Source: Loripinus fragilis (Eukaryota; Mollusca; Bivalvia; Lucinida; Lucinidae). Taken from it: 64,000 bases of DNA. Location of the stretch: assembly GCA_964019695.1 (NCBI GenBank), contig OZ026517.1, forward strand, positions 54,553,672 through 54,617,671, written 5' to 3'. This document shows, piece by piece, positions 1 to 13,119 of this stretch. The translations under genes were made by a program, and so were the position numbers. Below the pieces are notes generated by a model. The model was not told where the DNA came from and ran no database searches. It saw only the letters and a list, made by a program, of their open reading frames with translations. Position 1 is the first letter of the stretch. Each line of letters opens with the position of its first letter.

Positions 1-385
1 GCCGACCCACCAATGGGCAAGTGACAAACACCACAAACGAGAGCCAAGAGGCCAGCCCTTTCTCAGCAGGTGACCAAAAGGCACACATAAACAGACGCGC
101 TCAAAGGCACAGCAAACATGAGACAGAAAAAAACATAAATGATCCACAAAAGAAGTACCGCCTTGGAACGGTCATTAAAATTATTTTACTGGAGGGCTTA
201 AACCGGTATCACGGCGCCAACCTTACCCTTAATTCAGATGTGGATCAAGACACATGGAGATTTGGTTTGCATGAAAGACTTCAAACTTATCAATGCACAT
301 ATAAATCAAGCTATAAAAAGTAGATAATAAATCAAAGATAAGGACTCAACAGTAAATTATACTGAATACCGGAGCAACACCATGG
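1..385 (-). mobile_element. Naiad/Penelope-like 3' end fragment
   Basis: This block is collinear with the 3' noncoding ends of the longer elements at 25.7 and 49.6 kb, in the same orientation, sharing stretches such as accgccttggaacggtc and the CTGAATACCGGAGCAA block. It is more diverged from those two than they are from each other. It begins before the window, so its 3' tip is not visible, and homology stops abruptly near 385, which implies 5' truncation during insertion. No coding part remains; the 100-residue open frame here is incidental. Confidence 0.8.
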
Positions 386-948
386 CGTTTTTCACTCCCA
401 GACGCGACGTCATATGATAAAAGAAAATATGAAATGTTTTGTTAGCCTAGACCTTTACATTTTATCTCCTTAAGAAAACTTCTTAATTAGTTAAGATGTG
501 TATGCTATTCTATTTTGCTTTTATAATGGCAGAACATGTACAATATATGAAACCTGTGCGAAAGCTGCGCAGGCTTCATATTCGGTGTAAATGTCTTGCT
601 TTTATACCGTTTGTGTGTACAGAAGTGGTGGGCGGTGAAAACTGTTACTCTGCTGGAAAGCTAAAGCAGCGAAATACTTATTTTCTCTAGGCCTGTAGCA
701 AACAGTTACGTCAACAATATGATTAGTTCTTATCATTCTATCAGTCTTTGATGACCAAGAAAAATAGCATGCACATGGCTGTAGGAATTCATAAAATAAC
801 ATTGTTCAATCGTAGAGCACGAAAATGCCCCCTTTTGAACACACACGGAAAACAAATGTCCAGGGTCCGAGGTTATAAAACTTGTTCATGCCACTCTCAC
901 AACATCATGATACGTATGTGTAATCTTCATAAATATCAAAATGAGCTG
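386..948. other. Unassigned intergenic sequence
   Basis: I see no gene, splice-flanked exon or recognisable repeat here. Short open frames on both strands overlap one another and look random. Confidence 0.4.
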
Positions 949-1221
949 ATTTCGAACAATGTGGTACTTTGACAAGCATATACTCAGACAAGCTTGGGCA
1001 GCCGCGACATGAGATTTCCAACAATGTGGTATGGGCGACTAGCAAAGCCTCATATGCGCAGTCTGATCAGAGCCTTTGCTAGTCGCTTGAATATTCTATG
1101 AGTGTTAATCTACTGACTGAACATCGTTTCGAGTTTCTTAGCTTAAAAGGAGGCTGCACAGGCTCGTCTGAGTCTACACTTGTCAAAATGCCACATTATT
1201 TGAAATCTCATGTTTCGGCTA
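949..1221 (+). repeat. Foldback MITE, family M1 (copy 1)
   Basis: The block at 1004-1028 (catgagatttccaacaatgt) recurs inverted at about 1190-1214. Between them lies a smaller palindrome of the AGCAAAGGCTCTGATCAG type near 1037-1090. The stretch 949-1000 is a left-end fragment of the same family directly in front. Related copies lie at 1.75, 14.8, 35.3, 45.3 and 52.9 kb. No coding capacity, so non-autonomous. Confidence 0.7.
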
Positions 1222-1744
1222 TCGCTTATGCGATAAACATGTTAAAATCATGCAAACTATATAGTTGTGCTGGAGATCTAAATTTTGGTCAGTATCTTCA
1301 TTTACTTCCATTCCCCCTTCGCCTTTGCGATAAGTGCCATAGTCTAATGGACTTCCACATACTGTGCATGCGTGATGGTACCAAAATCACAACTACTTTG
1401 CTAGACTGGTATCAGAACAGTAAATAGAAAAATAGTAAAATATGTGCACATACATATACAAGCATATACACCTCTGTAATTTTTTTCACATACAGTCTTA
1501 TTCACTGGGCCCTGTATTTTGACCAATGGGAAAGTAATACGTATCATATATTTATCTCTGTAGTAGTTATAGAACTTTCAGTTAGATGTGTAAAAACAGG
1601 GCCTGAAGACATGCAACAACTTTGCTTGGTAGCAACATTACATATACACTCAAAGTAGCAAGACCGACATAGAGGAAAATTTGATCCAGGAATGGCATCG
1701 TATACTTGTGTCCATCCTCACGTGAAGTGCACTGCGCAAAATAA

Positions 1745-1987
1745 AATGAGCCGTGACATGTGATTTCCAACAATATGGAATTTTGAAAAATGTAGACTCA
1801 GACGAGCCTGTGCAGCCTCCTTGAAAGCTTAGAAACTGCAAATGATGCTTGGTCAGTAGCTTAACAGTCATGGATTATTCAAGCGACTAGCAAAGGCTCT
1901 GATCTGTCTGCGCGTATGCGCAGGCTGGTCTGAGCCTTTGCTGGTCGCACATACCAAACTGTTGGATATCTCATGCCGCGGCTCAAA
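1745..1987 (+). repeat. Foldback MITE, family M1 (copy 2)
   Basis: The left end (gacatgtgatttccaacaat) pairs with a right end (gttggatatctcatgccgcg) and the internal AGCAAAGGCTCTGATC hairpin is present at about 1871-1950. Length is about 240 bp, like copies at 14.8 and 35.3 kb. Both ends carry the same GAGCCG/CGGCTC motif just outside the ATGAGAT core. Confidence 0.75.
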
Positions 1988-2105
1988 TTATACAACAATG
2001 TGTCCAACCTAGCACGTGTAGCTTTAAGTTTTCTCAAAGCCTTCAAATACTAAGGAATTTGAAAGTTGCATGTATTTATATTGTGTTCCGTTGTATCTTT
2101 TCAGG

Positions 2106-2493
2106 TGTATACAATGAGTTGGAGTTTATTCTCCGTGATGACGTCAAACCGTTGCCAAGGACACCGGTTAGTAAAGACAGCGTTTATATCGTATCTGCAT
2201 TCCGTACGGACGGACACTTAGAGAGCCTGGAGGAAACTTGGAAAACGTGGAGTGGTGCCCAGTACGTACTATGGAAGTGTCCACCTGCCCTGAAATTACG
2301 ACGTATTACATTCCTGAAATCAACAAGTGACCTTGAGCAATACACATTCGTGGTTTTATGTGAGTGCGAGGAGGGGTTGAACATCCGGGACACTGCAAGG
2401 GCATTCGTGGAACGGTTAAAAGATAGGCGCTGCGGGGTGGTCGGATTATATCAGGTGGAACGATATTACATTGCTTCAAGAACTAAGACCTGA
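2106..2493 (+). CDS. Terminal exon of an unrecognised spliced gene
   Basis: A convincing acceptor (tgtatcttttcag) ends at 2105 and is followed by 129 codons open to a TGA at 2491-2493. The encoded tail starts VYNELEFILRDDVKPLPR and continues through a strand-like segment (VYIVSAFRTDGHLESLEETW), a YTFVVLCECEEGLNIRDTAR stretch and ends near VERYYIASRTKT. The composition is that of a folded cytosolic domain, with no membrane segment. An upstream in-frame ATG at 2059 lies inside the presumed intron and is probably not the start. I do not recognise the family, and no upstream exons are visible in the window, so they may lie to the left. A hairpin MITE begins 15 bp after the stop. What would settle it is a profile search with the 129 residues and RNA-seq junctions into 2106. 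Confidence 0.5.
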
Positions 2494-2507
2494 TATCAAT
2501 GATCAGA

Positions 2508-2740
2508 CGAGGTTTTGACACTTTTTCATGCTCAACTCAACTGAGCATGAAATTTATCCTGCTTATAAATGTTAAAATGCCAACAATTGTTGGCATTTTA
2601 ACATATATCAGCAGGATAGATACATCATCCCTGCGCTTGAAAGCAAGAAAAAATCTTTATTTTTTCAAATTTTAGTCTTTAGAAGCAGTTGAATTTTCAT
2701 GCTCAGTTGAGTTGAGACTGAAAATAGTTTTATAACCTCG
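2508..2740 (+). repeat. Hairpin MITE, family M2 (copy 1)
   Basis: The ends CGAGGTTTT and TAACCTCG are inverted. Each end carries the palindrome TGCTCAACTCAACTGAGCA or its counterpart, and the centre is a long perfect palindrome around CAACAATTGTTG (about 2571-2604). Other copies lie at 16.2, 16.6, 61.8 and 63.9 kb. The element sits in the likely 3' UTR of the exon ending at 2493. Confidence 0.8.
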
Positions 2741-2939
2741 AGAATTAAATGTAATCTGTTCAGCAGTCGAAGTTGTCGATTGCAAAGGCCGCCTTAAAGT
2801 GAAAATTATATGTATCTAGCCATATAGACAACAATTCAACGTAGTTGGCAATCCAAATCGAAAAAAGATGCATATTTTTGGTTGTGTTGGCATTTTTGAG
2901 TACATTTGTTAGACCACATTTAACATAATATTTAGCATG

Positions 2940-3030
2940 TGTACAAAGCCATAGGGGTGGATGCCAAGTCTGAATTTGCATATGAAGGCCAGAAATTAGG
3001 TCAAATGTCATTGAGTGCAAAAATGAGAAA
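2940..3030 (+). repeat. Dispersed repeat with GGGGTGGATGCCAAGTCTG motif
   Basis: The order GGGGTGGATGCCAAGTCTG, then AATTAGGTCAAATGTCA, then GAGTGCAAA recurs inverted at about 9.9 kb and directly at 44.3 kb. This is likely the conserved tail of an old interspersed element. Confidence 0.55.
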
Positions 3031-6000
3031 ATATCTACTAGTGGAAAACAACTTTATCTTTTTATATGTAGAAATATTTCATTTCAAGCCAAATTTTGTA
3101 TGCTTATAGTTATAAGTCTGAAAAACATTGAAAAAATGTTTTTTTTTATAACTAAATGCTCATATGTTGGCTTTAAAATGGGGGTCAAAGGTCATCAAGT
3201 GCAATAATCGGAGCATTTTTACAAACTGCGTTTCTTTTTTTCTCTGGTCCAACAACAAAATGCTTTTTAAACTCTAAAAAAGGGTAGAAGTCTTTCAGAA
3301 GGCTTAAATTATGATGTTTATTATTCAATAAACCCCTTTGGAAGCATCCTTTTATGGATTTTACGAAGACAAACATTGTAAGTTTTGTGCAATTCTGACG
3401 GAATGTCTCCCTAAGTTGGGCTAAACTGAGATATATGTTTGCTGCACCTCTCAAAAAGTAAAACTATTTTCAGTTTTGGACGTGTCTTGGGGCCTTAGAA
3501 ACCCATGGTTTAATAACTTTTCTGTGGTCATTTTTCTATAAATCACCTGTAATCAACGTTATCCTACTGGCATTGAAAATAACAGTACTCACAGTGCAAG
3601 GCTAATGTTGATTTATTTTATTAGTACTAGTGAAACAGTTTAAGCATTAAATGTTTAAACTAGACATAAAAATCAATAGCATACATATGTGATATGTATT
3701 TCTGCTTGTCAGCGATACGTATGTTACATTTTATACTAAATTGCAGATAATGACTTTACAAATTACATGTATAAGAATAAACAATGATACCTGACCTGAG
3801 AATATACATGATGCTGATCTATATTCTATTTGAAAATGTTCATTTTCATATATTTGAAGCTGTTTATAACTTTTAATTTGCAATGAAGTAAATCAAGTAA
3901 ATATCTAAATGTAATATGCACTGGATCCAGCATGTAATGCATAGTTGCTTACAGATTCATTTTTCTATTATTTACATGACATTGAAATTGGCAAAATATC
4001 TTTCATAATGAAATCAAATTATAACTATATTAACAATAATTGATCTTAAATTGCTGCACATATATTAATGAGGTAACACAGGTAACAAAAGGTGACTTAC
4101 ATAAATGGATAAGGTAGTAAATTGTTGTTAGGCTTATATAAAATTTGGGTCTGCTCTCCACAATTCGCTTACATATACTACACACGTTTTATTCTAAATA
4201 AGACTTAATTTAAAAGGGTGCTATGAGTTGGTCTGCAATATGTGAATGTGGCATTTCCTGGTCTTACTCAATTACTTTTTGTAATTTGCTTGGTTATTTT
4301 ACATTCATATTGCAGTTTTCAGATTTCTACCAATGGTACATAAGGATAAACATGCAATCTACATCATGATTTAAATATTGACTTAATATTAAAAATTAAC
4401 TTAAAATAGCATAGCAATATTTCATACATTTAGTGGCTAGGCAGGAATTAAGGCAAGGGTAGTGCTGAGTGTCCTCTATAGCAGGTATAGGGCTTTGAAG
4501 ATTGCAAATAAAACATCGTAGTACAGAACCAGCATGGTTAAATGCCCAAATATAGGATGTTACATAGATCTAGTATTAAAGATTTTCCTTGTATGCTGAA
4601 TTCTTTTAATTTTCGCTTTTCACTGTTGACAATTACATTATAAAATTAATTTATCATCTGTCCCCATTAAAATCTTCAATGTTTTGTTGAACTAGATTTC
4701 ATATCATATTGTAATGATGATTATCTTACTATATCCTGCAGCAATTCTGATAGAAACTATTCTGCTTGTTAATTATCCTAGACTAAGGTTGATTGAGGTA
4801 AAGTTACCTGAGCCATGTAGCAGTCTTGTAAAACATCTGAATATATTTCATGGTAGCATAAACAACAAATCAATCGAACGTAAGTGATACTTTATTTTAA
4901 AGATCAGTTAACTGTTTTATTCTCAAGCATAAAACAAAGACATGGCTCCCAAAATTCACTATTATCGTTTGCATCTCTGAATCTCACAGATTAAACTCAA
5001 TGTTGAAAAATTAGTGTCACACGCAGCTGATTTCTTTGCTTTTCTTATTCACAAGGTAGTTTGTTTTTAGTTTTTATGCACTATCTGATTTTGTTGACCT
5101 ATTTGTAACCCTAGTACATGTTTTATATACGTTATATGAAAAGTGAGTTATGGTCTGTTTGTTTGGTTTTAAAAGGTTTACTAAATAAGGCTTATTGTGA
5201 TAGTCATAAATATATATGCAAAACCATCGAAAATGTGAAAAACATTGCTAACAACAGCTTGCAGACAGCATTTTAAGCATAAACTTGCTCACTATTGTAC
5301 CTATATCCTTGTAGATATGTGTGAAGACTAACACTGTTTGAGGACTGTCTTGTATATAGTGAAAGGAAAGTAGTTCAGTTTTATTTCAAGAGTAATGCCA
5401 TATTAAAACTACACATTTCGAGTATGTTACCAGTTACAAGTGCTATCCATTCTGATATATTGCACTTGTATCTACGAACAGTAGATGTATACATTAATGT
5501 AAGTCACCTATCCTATATGCAATCAATCCCTGTCTTAGCAAATTGGCATGGTTAACAGATAGATTCTACACTAGAACAGTTAACTACCTTAGGATCTTAT
5601 ATACATTAAGCTAATCGGAGATGTTAAACCAATGGATTGTGCTAATAAATATACATATTAGATAAACCATTTCAGGACACATTTACTCTAAATACTAAGA
5701 AATGACTCCAAACTGATGGAAAACTATGAACACAATCAAATCATCAGGTGCTCCAATATGGGGAATGACTATGTTCCCAAGAAGTCACCAGACATCTGTT
5801 TTGGGAAAATTTAATTTGGAATAAAACTTGCTTTGGCATTTTACAGTTAAAAAGAATAACATAAAGAAACACATGCCAATAACCTCATAACATTTGATCT
5901 CTATCATCATTGCAAAAAATAATAGGCAAAATATGTTCAATAATGATACTTAGAATTGAATTTATCGACACTGAAACAATTACAATGTATAAAAAGTTGC

Positions 6001-8558
6001 GCTGTGAAAGGCAAAGATAATATATATTCATGGTATCTTAAAATTAGAGGTTACCTTTAATATCATATCTATACTGATTCTAATTATGGATGAATATGTT
6101 TACACAAGCAGCCTGATTTCAAAGAAATGCTGCTTTTGAATCCACATTATATCATTAATATGTGCAAATGAAAGGACACCCCTACAATTAAATGTTTAAA
6201 GTTATATGGAGAATTACCCTTAATGTCAGGGCTATTTCCATGATATACCCCGCAAAAAGTTAACAATGTTTTCACCGGATCGTCATCATTAGCAATATAC
6301 CTGTATATTAGCTTTATGTCATGTATGTTACCATCTGCTAACAGGCTGATTTGAAGACCAATGTGAGGATATATTCCCTCCAGTATATGGTATATACCAT
6401 ATTCTATCATAGTTTCAACACGCCTGATGTTTTATGAAAGGAGGCTAGGTCTTTGTGTTTTCACGAAGCTATGCTTAGTATATGCAATTAGCAGGTAGTG
6501 GCCTTGTAAAAAGTGTTTAACAATTACTCATAGATGGGAACAAACACAACAAATTAGTAAAATGAGAAAAGAAATATATTTTAGTCCTATACGCATGAGA
6601 TCATGGCCAAGTCCTTCATGAAAGTTGTAGCTAGGAACATATACCTTTGAGAAATGACTCAATTTCAGATGGTAAAATGTAACGTAAGTAACAACTCAAG
6701 CACATCTTATGTATAAAAAGGATAGATAATTGCATAAACTGACGTATTCATACAAAGCATTAAGCAAAAGAATATTTCTTTAAAATGAAATGGTTATTCT
6801 TAGTTGTATTACATTTTAATTGATTTTATACAGTAACGTACTTTACATGCCTATTATGAATATTTGACCGTGGGAATCTTGGTAAATCATTGCTTTCCAA
6901 ACATGATAGACACATATCTTGCAGGATGGCAATAAAAAAATCTTCCATTAGGATAGAAGGGAACTTAAAAGGGGGAGTTCCAAATCTGCCCACGCATGGA
7001 TTTCGATAATATTTTGAATGTTGAATACCTACGTTATAACAACTACAAAAATGAAATCAGTTTATTCCTCAAAGGCTGTTAGACCACAGGGGGCACCTTG
7101 ATGTACACCCTCTTTGTACTAATAAATGACCTATTAAATATCAGTCTCAAATCATTAACATTACTGACCGCTACATTCTTTGAATGGAATATGAAAGAAG
7201 ATCCCCCAGGGTATACCTTACTACCATTAATGCATATGAATACATCTAGATATTTTTTTTCTGACCCATCAAAATTTGAATTAGCCCCATATTGAACACT
7301 AAAGTTGGTTTCTATAGGGGATTATGTCCTAATATTTACCATGTTCCGGTTTTTGTCAACCCATAATATTTTCAGAAAAGTAGGTCAAATACATCCTCTT
7401 TATGCATGTAAATTTTCATAAAATTTGGACACCGGTAACAGTGTTATAATTTGCATGAAATGAGTTAAGTCAGTTTTGATTCATAAGTGATTTCAAATTA
7501 AATATTCCAGTAAGGTCTTACAAACCGCAGTTTTTCCACCAGTATTATTCTTAAAACGCATTGACTATCACTATTTAGTGCATTTATCTAAATTAGGTCC
7601 TATGTTTATTTGGTGTCAGAAGTTCTCGCTATTCAATAGCATAAAACTGGCATTTTTGCAAGCAGCACTTGATAAATAGCACTCGGTCTAGAACTCAGTT
7701 GTACGGGTTGATGTCCAGCAGGTTTCATTTGTGAATTGATCTTCCACTGGTTTCTAAATTATTTTTGGACTGAAGCCAACAGGGTTTTATGCTCTTAATG
7801 TCTTTCAGCCATTGAAAAACATCAAACAATTTTTAAAGTGAAACCAGGTCAAGTGTTTAAGAAATCGTTTACGTTCTTACTATTTTGGTAGGTTCTTTTT
7901 TTCAGAGAACTTGGTTTTCACACCAGCTGTCTTTGTATTGGGTTTAACTTTCCCCTGTCCATTGATAAAGTGTTGTATTTTCATTTTCTGGTCCTTTTGG
8001 AACATTTAGTTTCAGTTGAAAGAAGAAAAATATTTAAGCCAGTGCTAGGAGGCATGAGAGCTGCAGCTCTTTCCATTTAGTGTCATGCAGAGACTGAGTG
8101 AAACTGAGTCTTAAGTTTTAAATTTTATAGTTTATTTCTATGATGGAATGATCCATTTTCCACAATATTTAAATAGTATCCTTATTTTGCAGTCCCTTAG
8201 TCACTCAATGTGTACATTTTAATGAATGGTTTACAGAATTTTATATCTTAATTGGTATTGATTGTGGTTATTGCTCCTGTTTTAAGTTCTATCCGCCAAA
8301 ACATTTCAAAAGAGTTGTCAAAAACACTTATCATAAACAAAAGCTTTAAAACTGCTCTAATAAATAGAAATGGAGTTGATGAAAATAAAAAAGATACTTT
8401 TTAAGATTATAAATGGATTTTCAAATATTAAGAGACACTTCGCGAATTTTTGAATGTATACATACTGGCATTAGACGAGATGAAACAGTTTTTGTGCTGT
8501 TATTTCCATCGTGGTTATAGAATCACGAATTTGATTCTCAAATGACCTCATAATCTTT
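3031..8558. other. AT-rich non-coding stretch
   Basis: No open frame longer than 90 codons, no splice-flanked exon of protein-like composition, and no strong repeat structure were found over about 5.5 kb. A partial copy of the GTCAAAGGTCATCAAGTGCA motif lies near 3184-3205. It could be intron or intergenic sequence. Confidence 0.5.
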
Positions 8559-8624
8559 ATGCTGACATACTAAACAATTCTGTAAAACTGAATGCTGACA
8601 TACTAAACAATTCTGTAAAACTGG
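8559..8624. repeat. 33-bp direct tandem duplication
   Basis: The unit beginning atgctgacatactaaacaat occurs twice without a spacer, 8559-8591 and 8592-8624, with no mismatch that I can see. This is a recent replication-slippage type duplication in otherwise unique AT-rich DNA. Confidence 0.85.
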
Positions 8625-9880
8625 GCATACATATTTATAATGAATTCAATAATATTTATTCATTTTACAAAAGTCTGACTCACCATTCAAGCAAAATATA
8701 TATTTCTGGGATTCAAATCTTGTGAATATTATCCTTATACATCTAGTCAAATTATATATAGATGGGAAAGGTTGACAATAATGGTAGCACATCATAATTA
8801 AAACCCAACCAATGTTGATATAATTTGTACAGCTGAATTTCTAAAACAAGCATTATTTTAACCATTTTAAATGATAGATGTGGTAATATGTGTACCGCAC
8901 ACATAAGCTAGAACTCACAGGTTATTCTAATAATTATCTTTAGAAATTCTGATATCTGATAGATGTAAATAAGACTGAGGGGGTACCCCTATAATCACAT
9001 ACTACACAATACCAAATGTTGTAACAGACCAATGAAAAACGATAGAAAACAAAATACTTATAAGCCAAACAGTCAGTTTGCATAATATCATCAAGATCTA
9101 TGCCTATGCAGAAACAAAATTCATGTAAATTGAGCATACTACTGGCAGTTTACATAAAATCTTGATTTTTTCATTCTCCGAAATTTTGACCATTAAGATT
9201 GAAATTCAAAAAACTCCATTTTACCAGTTTTATTTTTTCTTGATATTTTATGATTATAACAAACACATGTGAACACAAATTTGATATAAATTTCATAGGT
9301 TGACAAGAACAGCAACTAGGCAAAATTGACAATTTAATTTGTTGAAAATAATTTCAAAATGTTAAATTTAGGGGCACCTTCAAACAAAATTTGATGTGGA
9401 CTTGTTTATTTTATACCTTGAAATACATGTATGGTCCATACATAATTACAAATTACTAGGCAACATGTTTAGAATAAATAAGGTAAAAAAATCAAATCTC
9501 TTGTCACCTAGGGCCACTTTTAATTAGGGTGTCCATTTTTTTAATTTTAAAATTTAAAATTATTTAAATTTAACAACTGGAATAGATGAAAGGATAAATA
9601 TCTCACAAATAGAACACACATGTAATAGACAATCTTTCTACAAAATTTTATAAAATTCTGTGCTTGGGCAAAACCCTATGTAAATTCCATATAGGGTGGA
9701 ACTCCCCCTTTGAATTTTGCCCATATATAGATAAAATATTGCTACAATTTTCACCGATTTTGCACTTAAATGACCTTTGATCCAAACACACATCATGCCT
9801 TGATGATGTTTGTTTATATAGCATGGCTGTATTATCCAAAAGAGATTTTGCATTACTTTGAATCATAATGTTGGATAGTT
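8625..9880. other. AT-rich non-coding stretch
   Basis: Nothing gene-like is visible. Open frames near 9640-9926 on the minus strand overlap each other and lead into the repeat that follows. Confidence 0.4.
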
Positions 9881-9995
9881 GATTGATAAAAACGCTAAAA
9901 TCTGACGTGTATACAAGAATTTGCACTCAGTTGACCTTTGACCTAATTCTGGTACTTTGGGACATTTCCAGACTTGGCATCCACCCCTATCCTTC
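9881..9995 (-). repeat. Dispersed repeat with GGGGTGGATGCCAAG motif, inverted copy
   Basis: The minus strand carries GGGGTGGATGCCAAGTCTGG, then GGTCAAAGGTCAACTGAGTG, in the same order as at 2.95 and 44.3 kb. The first-listed motif ends near 9990 in plus coordinates. Confidence 0.6.
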
Positions 9996-10875
9996 TTAAA
10001 ACACATCAAGAGACACTTTGAGCATGGATGCCAAAATGTACTCAAAAATGCCAACAGAATTTTTTTTTTCAGGCTCTGGATGGCCAACTAACGTATATAC
10101 ATGTATTTACAACCTATACGAACATTTTCAAAGCAAGGCATTAATAATATTTTATGTTCACAACCGATCAAACCCCAACATTATTGACAATGTTTTATCG
10201 TCTGTTCCGTTTTACAATCCAACAAAACCGTTAATATGAATGACATTGCATAACCCTAAAGTAAAAAATAAATCCTATATTAAAAATAATATTAATTATT
10301 AAGAGGAAATATAAGCCATAAGTTTGCTTTTACGGAAGTTATAGACGAATGAAATGCCGTTGCATTTATTTTCTCATGAACATCCGAAGAATGAATCCAT
10401 TTCTTAAAATACTGATAGCAATAACACTGATGACGTAAAACTGGCGTTAATAATTTATGAAGGCTCCATTCTATTTTTGAAAATAATCAGCGATTTGTAT
10501 CTGTATGGCAACACTGTCATTGTCAATCAAACAAAATTAACCATGCCCTGGCGAAAAGTACATATTTTTTTAATTTCTTCATTTTTATTTAGGCGATTGT
10601 GCACTCACATTGTGAATTAAATCATTAATATAACATCTACTATAGTTAGCGTGTAAGAAATAGATTTGGACAAGTTTTCATTCAAAACAGCAATATTGAA
10701 GAAAGCGAAGCACGAGGTTTCCTAAATCTTTAAAAAAAAGCTGCGGATATTCATTACACAGATAGAATATAACAAGGGAATTTTGTACATTCAACATGCT
10801 CTTTAAGGTGGAATTTGCTATACACATGTAAACCAACTGCATCAAACCATGCAATATTCCATGTCATGCCAAATA

Positions 10876-11182
10876 TACAGTACAATCTCGTTAATTCGAA
10901 GTCTTAAGAAATAGAGGTTTTATTTCGAATTATCAGTAGTTCGAATCATAGGGAGGTAGACATAAAAGTACATAGCCCCAAAAATGATTATTATCAGGAG
11001 TTTTCCTATCAAACATGTTTTGGGTGCGTAAAATAAACGTCTCACCGAGACGTTACTTTTACGCAACAAAAACACGTTTTTATAGAGTTCAAACATAGGA
11101 CTTGTCCCCTGAATCTATAAATTCGAATTATCGAGTCAAGATTTCGAATAATCGGAGTTCGAATTTTCGAGGTTTTAATATA
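10876..11182 (+). repeat. Probable pogo/Tigger-type MITE
   Basis: The left end reads CAGTACAATCTCGTTAATTC and contains several TTCGAATTATC words. The right end, about 11140-11182, has the inverse (TTCGAATTTTCGAGGTTTTA). AT-biased ends with CTCGTTAATTCGAA are typical of Tc1/mariner pogo-group elements as I know them. There is no transposase. Confidence 0.5.
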
Positions 11183-11257
11183 AATATTTGACGGAACAAT
11201 GACAATCTGAAAAAATTCATGCAATTTCATATTTTAGCAAGCTTATATGACAATGAC

Positions 11258-11496
11258 GTGCGCGGATCCAGAAAGTTTTGGCAGTTTATTAGTTGAGGGG
11301 GAGAGAATCGGACCGACAGCGAAACGCCATTTAAATGGCGTTTCGCTGGCTGGCCGATGATAGCCAAATACTTAATGCTGGCTTGGTGGCTTTGTGATTT
11401 TCCAGGGGATCTAGACCAGTACTGCTAAGGAACTCTACAGCTTTGTGATTTCCAGGGTCTGGGGTGGGGGTCCGAACCCATTCTGGACCCGCGCAT
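11258..11496 (+). repeat. Short TIR element with a perfect 32-bp palindrome
   Basis: The ends TGCGCGGATCCAGAA (about 11259) and TTCTGGACCCGCGCA (about 11483) are inverted, giving an element of about 235 bp. Inside, 11317-11348 is a perfect palindrome centred on CATTTAAATG with arms AGCGAAACGC/GCGTTTCGCT. A related element is at 48.9-49.15 kb. Confidence 0.6.
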
Positions 11497-12214
11497 GAAT
11501 GAAGTTATGGTCGCATATGTGACCAGCGAAGGCTCATGCGAGATTATTGCTGCCCATTTGTATTTCACTCCTGATATTAGTTTTTCGTTTCAGCAATACT
11601 TTGACAATTGGGGAAATATCCTCCAACTCTTTGCATGATGGGTATTTTTTCATGCTTTTGTTGTCATCTGCTGACTCTTTTCAAAATTAACCTTTTCAAA
11701 ATAATATTTCAGGAACACTATCACGGTTGGATCTAGATCAAGACCGACATTCTCTGCCCTAGGTCCAAATTGTAAGCAAAGGTCACGTCAGAATCAATGG
11801 CAGTTCTGGTGTAAGGTTACGCTTTTTCTTACAGTGTGGCTCTAATTTTGCATTTACATGAGGTATTGGAAATATTTGTCATTTGAATGTCTGAATTGGT
11901 CAGCCCTTGAGACAACAGTACTTATCGTATATCTGCAAAATCAATCTTTTAGTGCAGAGCTGTCAGCTAGCTGACAATTAATCGACACTCGGAATAAAAA
12001 AAAAGTTCCATGACGAACTAATGCAATCTAATTAAAATAATGATAATATTTCTAAGTTCCCTTTTCATATAAAAACAATGACTCAGAAGTGCTGGAAAAC
12101 AAGAATTAAACCGTATACGTACTCACGCATACATGTGTAATTATACCAGAGGCATTTATAATTTAAATATGCCATGGGATCGAAATGAAAGTGTATTTGT
12201 ATTAGTATTGAGCC
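11497..12214. other. Unassigned sequence with an old repeat fragment
   Basis: A fragment near 11724-11790 (ggatctagatcaagaccgac) resembles blocks at 14.58 and 47.24 kb. Otherwise I see no gene. Confidence 0.35.
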
Positions 12215-12965
12215 GAATAGTCGAAATTATCGATTGTGTCGATTAATCGAAAATATGTGTTATGCAGACCGAAACTGCCGAATACATGTATGTCGATTAA
12301 TCGATACTATCGTGTGTTTCAATTAATCGAAACTGTCGGGTGTGTCGGTTAATCGAAGCTATCGGCTATGCTGATTAATCAAACCTACCAAATGTGAGGA
12401 TTAATATAAAAAAACGATGAATTGGAAATATATCGATTAATAAGTCACTTGGATTACAGCTGGAATATATTCATAGTTTGTTCTTTACTATCGACTTTTT
12501 AAAAATATTATATATAATAGCCCAAGAAAAATGAGTTTACATATTTCTTTTTCATTTTCCACAAAGCATACGCTCGCTGTCCGTGCTCAGCGGAAACATC
12601 TCATCGATCTGTTTCCAATGGGTATATGTACCAACAGCAAATCCATTCGCCAACAGATAAAAATGTAACAAATTTCGGCCGAAAAATGCTTCTCATCTGT
12701 TGCTATGTTTTTTAATATGGCTCTTCTTAAATTTATAGACTATTTTGGAAATCGGTAGGAAAAGGTTTTCTTATCATCGATAGTGATACAGGTATGAAGT
12801 ATGATGTTGAATGAAAATGTATTTGTATAAAGTAAGTATCGTGCTGATTAATCGAAATTACCGATTATGTCGATTAATTTTAAACCTATGGTTTATGTCG
12901 ATTAATAGACTGATATGTTCAATTAATCGACATAATCGGTAGTTTCGATTAATCGGCACATGTTT
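12215..12965. repeat. TCGATTAATCGAAA minisatellite in two blocks
   Basis: About seven degenerate units of roughly 30 bp built on GTCGATTAATCGAAACTATC occupy 12215-12440. Further units at 12838-12965 include some in the opposite orientation (TCGACATAATCGGTAGTTTC). The two blocks flank about 400 bp of unrelated DNA, so the whole may be the two inverted ends of one element. Confidence 0.6.
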
Positions 12966-13119
12966 GGATTTGTTACCTAACACTTATTTATAAGCATATA
13001 GCGAGTATCCAAGCTAATGTACAAGTTGATATGAGCGTACAGCGAAGATTCAAATCAGTTTGCGCATCCGCACAGTCTATTCTGAGTCTTAGTTTTCGGC
13101 CTGAATAAACGTTGGACCA

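Noticed and set aside
3185..3454. 89-codon minus-strand frame
   Set aside because: No splice signals, no homology that I recognise, and composition like the surrounding AT-rich DNA.
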